Part shown: positions 10,751 to 13,563 of the stretch, piece by piece | Layout: each line of letters begins with the position of its first letter | Numbering within the stretch: position 1 is the first letter of the stretch | DNA from: an uncultured Panacagrimonas sp. | Lineage (GTDB): Bacteria; Pseudomonadota; Gammaproteobacteria; Nevskiales; Nevskiaceae | Direction of reading: 5' to 3' | DNA length: 13,563 nt | NCBI GenBank assembly: GCA_946481265.1 | Contig: CAMLNE010000076.1 | Location: 1-13,563, forward strand | Program-made: the position numbers and the translations under genes | Notes under the pieces: model-generated | Seen by the model: only the letters and a program-made list of their open reading frames with translations | What the model was told of the DNA's origin: nothing | Database searches by the model: none

Positions 10751-10875
10751 AGAAAGGCAATCGCAAAGGCGCAAAGGATAAAAAGAAAGGAAGCGGAGGA
10801 TAAATCGATAAAGCAACGGCCCATTTCAACCTTTGCGTCCTTTCTTTTCCCTTTGCGCCTTCGCGTTGGCCGTTA
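10751..10875. repeat. Imperfect inverted-repeat element A between hyuB-like and MDR genes
   Basis: Purine-rich left arm (about 10751-10795) and pyrimidine-rich right arm (about 10828-10875) pair into a long imperfect hairpin; both contain the core AAGGCGCAAAGG. AAAGGCAATCG is at 10753-10763 and the reverse complement of GGGAAAAGAAAGGACGC at 10835-10851. Both strings recur in the element at 12961-13098, which runs in the opposite orientation. It fills the gap between the two genes and covers the likely leader of the MDR gene. It looks like a dispersed intergenic repeat of REP-like behaviour. Confidence 0.75.
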
Positions 10876-10884
10876 CTCCAGGGG

Positions 10885-12942
10885 TCAAGCCCGCATCCAC
10901 ACCCGGTTCGGCCTGGCATCCGGCCATGTGCCGTAGTACTCGAGGATCTCCTCGGGTGGCTTCTTGCGGGACCATTCCGCGTTGAACGCGTCGTAGGGCC
11001 GGCCGCGCTGCTTGCGGGCGGCGAACTCGGCCTTGCGGGCCTCGACGGTGGCATCCTTGTCCACGCGGCGACTGGCGGGATCCCAGATCACCTTGTAGAT
11101 GCGCGCGGCGGTCTCGGCGGTGATGGTGCCCTTGTCCAGATCCGCCGCGACCGAATCGGGATCGCGATCGAGCGGGTCGCCGTAGCCGGTACCGCCGGCG
11201 GAGAAGCCGAAGGTGATGATGTCGCCGTTGTCGTAGGGGCGCACCGAGCGGCCGAGGAACTCGGTCTTGTAGTCGCCGGTGACGGTCTTGTCCGACAGCA
11301 TCTGCTGCATGTCGACCTGGAAATCCTTCTGGTTGAGCAGCTGGTCCTTCACCTTGCTGTTGGTGATGGAGATGCCGGGCACCGTGCAGGGCGCATAGCC
11401 GCCGAACAGGGGCTGCGGCGTCTGCAGCTTGCTGTTGTCGGCGATGCTCATCATGTAGACCTGCGGCACGTGGTGCGCGACCCACATCTGCACCGTGCCG
11501 ACGCCACCGCGGTACTTGCCGTGGCCGCAGGAATCGATCCAGTGATTGGACAGCGGGATCAGCAGCGGGAACTCGTTCTCGACGTTCTCGGTGTTCGGCG
11601 CGCGACCACCGTGCGCCCAGGGAAAGCCGTAGGCGTCCATGCCGTCCTCGGTGGGCCGGCCGCCCTGCCCTTCGGAGTTGATGGAATACGCAAGCATGTC
11701 GGCAAACGGCACGCCCCACTGCGACAGCCCAGCGAGGACCAGCGCGTTGCCGGCGTTGGCCATCGAGGCGCCCGCCTGCTTCCAGTTGTCCGTGGAGAAC
11801 ATGGTCTTGGCGAAGCAGTTGTGCACTGCCGACATGATTCCCGTGGCGATCATCACCGAGTTCGAGGTGGCCGCACGCGGGTCGGGCGACAGGCAGGTGC
11901 CCGGGTCGAAGGCGAAGTCGATATTGTTGAACGTGCCGTTGGACAGCGGCAGTTCGTGGAACAGGTATTCGTAGATGTAGTTGGTGAAGTGCGCGATCGC
12001 CGCCTGGGGGTGCGCGTTGTACGAGGACGGCGTCTCGGGCCCGGTGCCGCGGAAGTCGACCAGGATGCGGTCGCCGTTCTTGTGCAGGGTCATGTAGCAG
12101 TTGCGGATCAGGCCCTGCTTGAGGCCGACGCCGTCGGAGAAGTTCACGCAGCGGAACTTGCCGTCCGGCCAGGTGCGGATCAGGTCGCGCGCGCCCTTGT
12201 CGGCGCTCTGGATCATCTTGCAGAACAGGCCTTTCACGAAGTCGGCGCCCTCGCGCTCGCAGAGCTCGATGATGCGCGTGCGCACGCGGTCGGCCGTCGT
12301 GCAGCGGCCCTTGAGATCCACCGCGATCATCTGCGGCGCGCGGATGCCAAAGGCCTGGAACATCGTCTCGATATCGGGCGACAGCTTGTGGTTCTGGCCG
12401 ATGCGCATCGGCGGCAGGTTCATGCCCTCCTCGAAGCGCGTGGTCGCCGACACCGGCATGCCGCCGGGCTCGATGGCACCGGTCTCGGTGGTGTGCACCA
12501 GGGCCACGGTCCAGGCAACGAGCTCACCCTTGTAGAACACCGGCGTCATCACGCCCTGGTCGGGGTTGTGCACGCCGCCGTACACGGCATCGTTGGCGAA
12601 CCAGAAATCGCCGTCGTTGATGCCGATGTTCCGGCCGTAGGTGTGGATGATGTACTTGATGATCAGCGGCGGGATCACCGCGTGCAGGTAGGTCCCCATG
12701 GAGCCGTTGACGATGTCGCCATCGGCCGTGCAGATGCCGACCAGCGAATCGCCCGCGACACCCATTGCGCAGCGCACCGACCGCATGAACACGTCCATGC
12801 CCTCGTCGAGGATGTCATTGGTGCGCTGGAAGCCGATCTCGAAGCGCGCCGCGTCGATGGCGTCGGCCGCGGCCTGGACCTCGGGCGTCGGCGGGACGGT
12901 CTTGAGCCAGGCGAGCTTCTGTTCGAGGGTTGGGATGGACAT
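10885..12942 (-). CDS. HyuB-type carboxylase subunit (hydantoinase B / acetone-acetophenone carboxylase alpha-like)
   Basis: A 685-residue member of the hydantoinase B/oxoprolinase family, whose relatives include the catalytic subunits of acetone and acetophenone carboxylase. The hallmark NDAVYGGVHNPDQ is at residues 117-129. His125, Asp128 and His150 (in LVHTTE) match, in spacing, the His-Asp-His manganese site that I recall in the acetone carboxylase alpha subunit. FRGTGPETPSSYNAH lies in the middle and a glycine-rich GHGKYRGGVGTVQ in the last third. The length is closer to the roughly 75-kDa acetophenone carboxylase subunit than to the roughly 776-residue acetone carboxylase alpha. GGAG lies 8 bases before the start. 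It follows a HyuA-type gene with 70 bases of repeat between. Expected role: carboxylation of an enolised ketone with ATP hydrolysis by HyuA. Hydantoin or oxoproline hydrolysis cannot be excluded. Confidence 0.9.
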   Translation of the reverse strand: MSIPTLEQKLAWLKTVPPTPEVQAAADAIDAARFEIGFQRTNDILDEGMDVFMRSVRCAMGVAGDSLVGICTADGDIVNGSMGTYLHAVIPPLIIKYIIHTYGRNIGINDGDFWFANDAVYGGVHNPDQGVMTPVFYKGELVAWTVALVHTTETGAIEPGGMPVSATTRFEEGMNLPPMRIGQNHKLSPDIETMFQAFGIRAPQMIAVDLKGRCTTADRVRTRIIELCEREGADFVKGLFCKMIQSADKGARDLIRTWPDGKFRCVNFSDGVGLKQGLIRNCYMTLHKNGDRILVDFRGTGPETPSSYNAHPQAAIAHFTNYIYEYLFHELPLSNGTFNNIDFAFDPGTCLSPDPRAATSNSVMIATGIMSAVHNCFAKTMFSTDNWKQAGASMANAGNALVLAGLSQWGVPFADMLAYSINSEGQGGRPTEDGMDAYGFPWAHGGRAPNTENVENEFPLLIPLSNHWIDSCGHGKYRGGVGTVQMWVAHHVPQVYMMSIADNSKLQTPQPLFGGYAPCTVPGISITNSKVKDQLLNQKDFQVDMQQMLSDKTVTGDYKTEFLGRSVRPYDNGDIITFGFSAGGTGYGDPLDRDPDSVAADLDKGTITAETAARIYKVIWDPASRRVDKDATVEARKAEFAARKQRGRPYDAFNAEWSRKKPPEEILEYYGTWPDARPNRVWMRA

Positions 12943-12960
12943 GAGGAACGCTCCAAGAAA

Positions 12961-13098
12961 CGGCTAAGGCAAAGGCGGAGAGGGAAAAGAAAGGACGCGA
13001 AGGCAAAAAGGGTCAGGCCGTACCTTTTTCCTGTTCCTTCCTCTGCGTTCTTTCTGCTGCCCTTTGCGTCTTTTCGATTGCCTTTGCTTTTTCGGCCG
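12961..13098. repeat. Imperfect inverted-repeat element B spanning the hyuA-like 3' end
   Basis: Left arm 12961-13012 pairs imperfectly with right arm 13022-13098. The tip is a perfect 7-bp stem, AAAAAGG and CCTTTTT, closing an 11-base loop that contains the hyuA-type stop codon. GGGAAAAGAAAGGACGC occurs at 12982-12998 and the reverse complement of AAAGGCAATCG at 13075-13085. The same two strings, inverted, occur in the element at 10751-10875. Its right arm is read as protein, giving the lysine/glutamate-rich tail of the HyuA-type product. Confidence 0.75.
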
Positions 13099-13563
13099 GG
13101 TTTTCCCCCGGCAGGTACTCCATGATCCCGAGCCGGTGCCTGTCGATGTGGAAGCGACGGCCCGGCGGCACGACGACGGTGGTCAGCTCGGCCTCGATGA
13201 CCGCGGGTCCGACGATCTCGTTGCCCGGCTGCAGCCGCTCGAACTGGAAGATCGGGGTCGACACGGCGCCCTTGAGCTCCCGCCAATAGCACTCGCGCGT
13301 TCCGGTCTTCGCGCCGGAAGGATCCTTGCCCTGCAACGGGTACTCGGGGATCGGCGGCTTCTTCACCGGCACGGTCACGCGCAGCACGAAGTTGTCCAGG
13401 TACACGCCGCCGGGACGGTTCACCACCAGCGGGCTGAACGCCGCCGAGAACTCCTTCTCGAACTCGTCGTACGCGGCCTGGGCGTCGGCGTCGGACTCGA
13501 TCCTGAGTACCGGGCAGGCGGTGCGCTTCACGTTGACCTGGCCGCCGTAGAGCATGTCGAGCT
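13013..13563 (-). CDS. HyuA-type carboxylase subunit, C-terminal part (cut by window edge)
   Basis: Only the last 183 or so codons are present; the gene continues beyond the right edge. The fragment shows the hydantoinase A/oxoprolinase C-terminal pattern: MLYGGQV near its beginning, then GNEIVGPAVIEAELTTVVVPPGRRF (key run IVGPAVIE, TTVVVPPG) ahead of the final strand. In this family the HyuA-type subunit binds and splits ATP and partners HyuB; the ATP site lies in the missing part. The family domain ends around GIMEYLPG. Beyond it is a tail of about 30 residues rich in K, E, Q, R and A (KAKAIEKTQRAAERTQRKEQ), encoded by the inverted-repeat element. The gap to the HyuB-type gene is 70 bases. 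Acetone- or acetophenone-carboxylase-like rather than true hydantoinase is my preferred reading. Confidence 0.87.
   Translation of the reverse strand, partial: LDMLYGGQVNVKRTACPVLRIESDADAQAAYDEFEKEFSAAFSPLVVNRPGGVYLDNFVLRVTVPVKKPPIPEYPLQGKDPSGAKTGTRECYWRELKGAVSTPIFQFERLQPGNEIVGPAVIEAELTTVVVPPGRRFHIDRHRLGIMEYLPGENPAEKAKAIEKTQRAAERTQRKEQEKGTA

Noticed and set aside
11470..13125. 551-codon plus-strand open frame opposite the HyuB-type gene
   Set aside because: Its product is H/V/R/G-rich with no domain, and it crosses the hyuA-hyuB junction; it is a shadow of the real genes.

Overview
The window is uniformly GC-rich, densely coding bacterial DNA. It looks like a catabolic region of a high-GC proteobacterium; I cannot name the genus. 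Supporting this are a Fis-type regulator with AcoR-like architecture, a phenylacetone-monooxygenase-like Baeyer-Villiger enzyme, and hydantoinase/acetone-carboxylase-type genes. I see no tRNA, rRNA, CRISPR array, insertion sequence or phage gene.

Layout, left to right. A minus-strand HSL-type esterase (157-1077) and a plus-strand alpha/beta hydrolase (1259-2011) diverge from a 181-bp intergenic region. That region holds a perfect 27-bp palindrome (1143-1169), the best operator candidate in the window. After a 243-bp gap with short imperfect tandem repeats, a plus-strand operon follows: a Fis-family regulator with a damaged AAA+ domain (2255-3421), a type I Baeyer-Villiger monooxygenase (3418-5043, 4-bp overlap), a DUF1330 protein (5103-5390) and another alpha/beta hydrolase (about 5494-6321). 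A short hairpin lies in the convergent gap at 6333-6354.

The right half is one minus-strand operon, read from right to left: the 3' end of a HyuA-type gene (13013-13563, cut by the window edge), a HyuB-type gene (10885-12942), an NADP-dependent MDR oxidoreductase (9726-10742), a UroD-like protein (8777-9685), a PaaK-like acyl-CoA ligase (7412-8770) and a CobW/YjiA-type G3E GTPase (6370-7392). Two related inverted-repeat elements of about 125-140 bp, in opposite orientations, sit in the hyuA-hyuB and hyuB-MDR junctions. The first overlaps and encodes the C-terminal tail of the HyuA-type protein.

Working hypothesis (inference): the two facing operons form a ketone-handling locus with two chemistries. 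On the plus side, a ketone is oxidised to an ester or lactone, which is then hydrolysed. On the minus side, a ketone is carboxylated by a HyuA/HyuB enzyme (as in acetone or acetophenone carboxylase), and the beta-keto acid is activated by the CoA ligase. The G3E GTPase may supply metal to the carboxylase. Most unusual are a His-to-Arg change at the signature histidine of the monooxygenase, the loss of the GAFTGA region from the regulator, the UroD-like gene in this setting, and the repeat-encoded protein tail.
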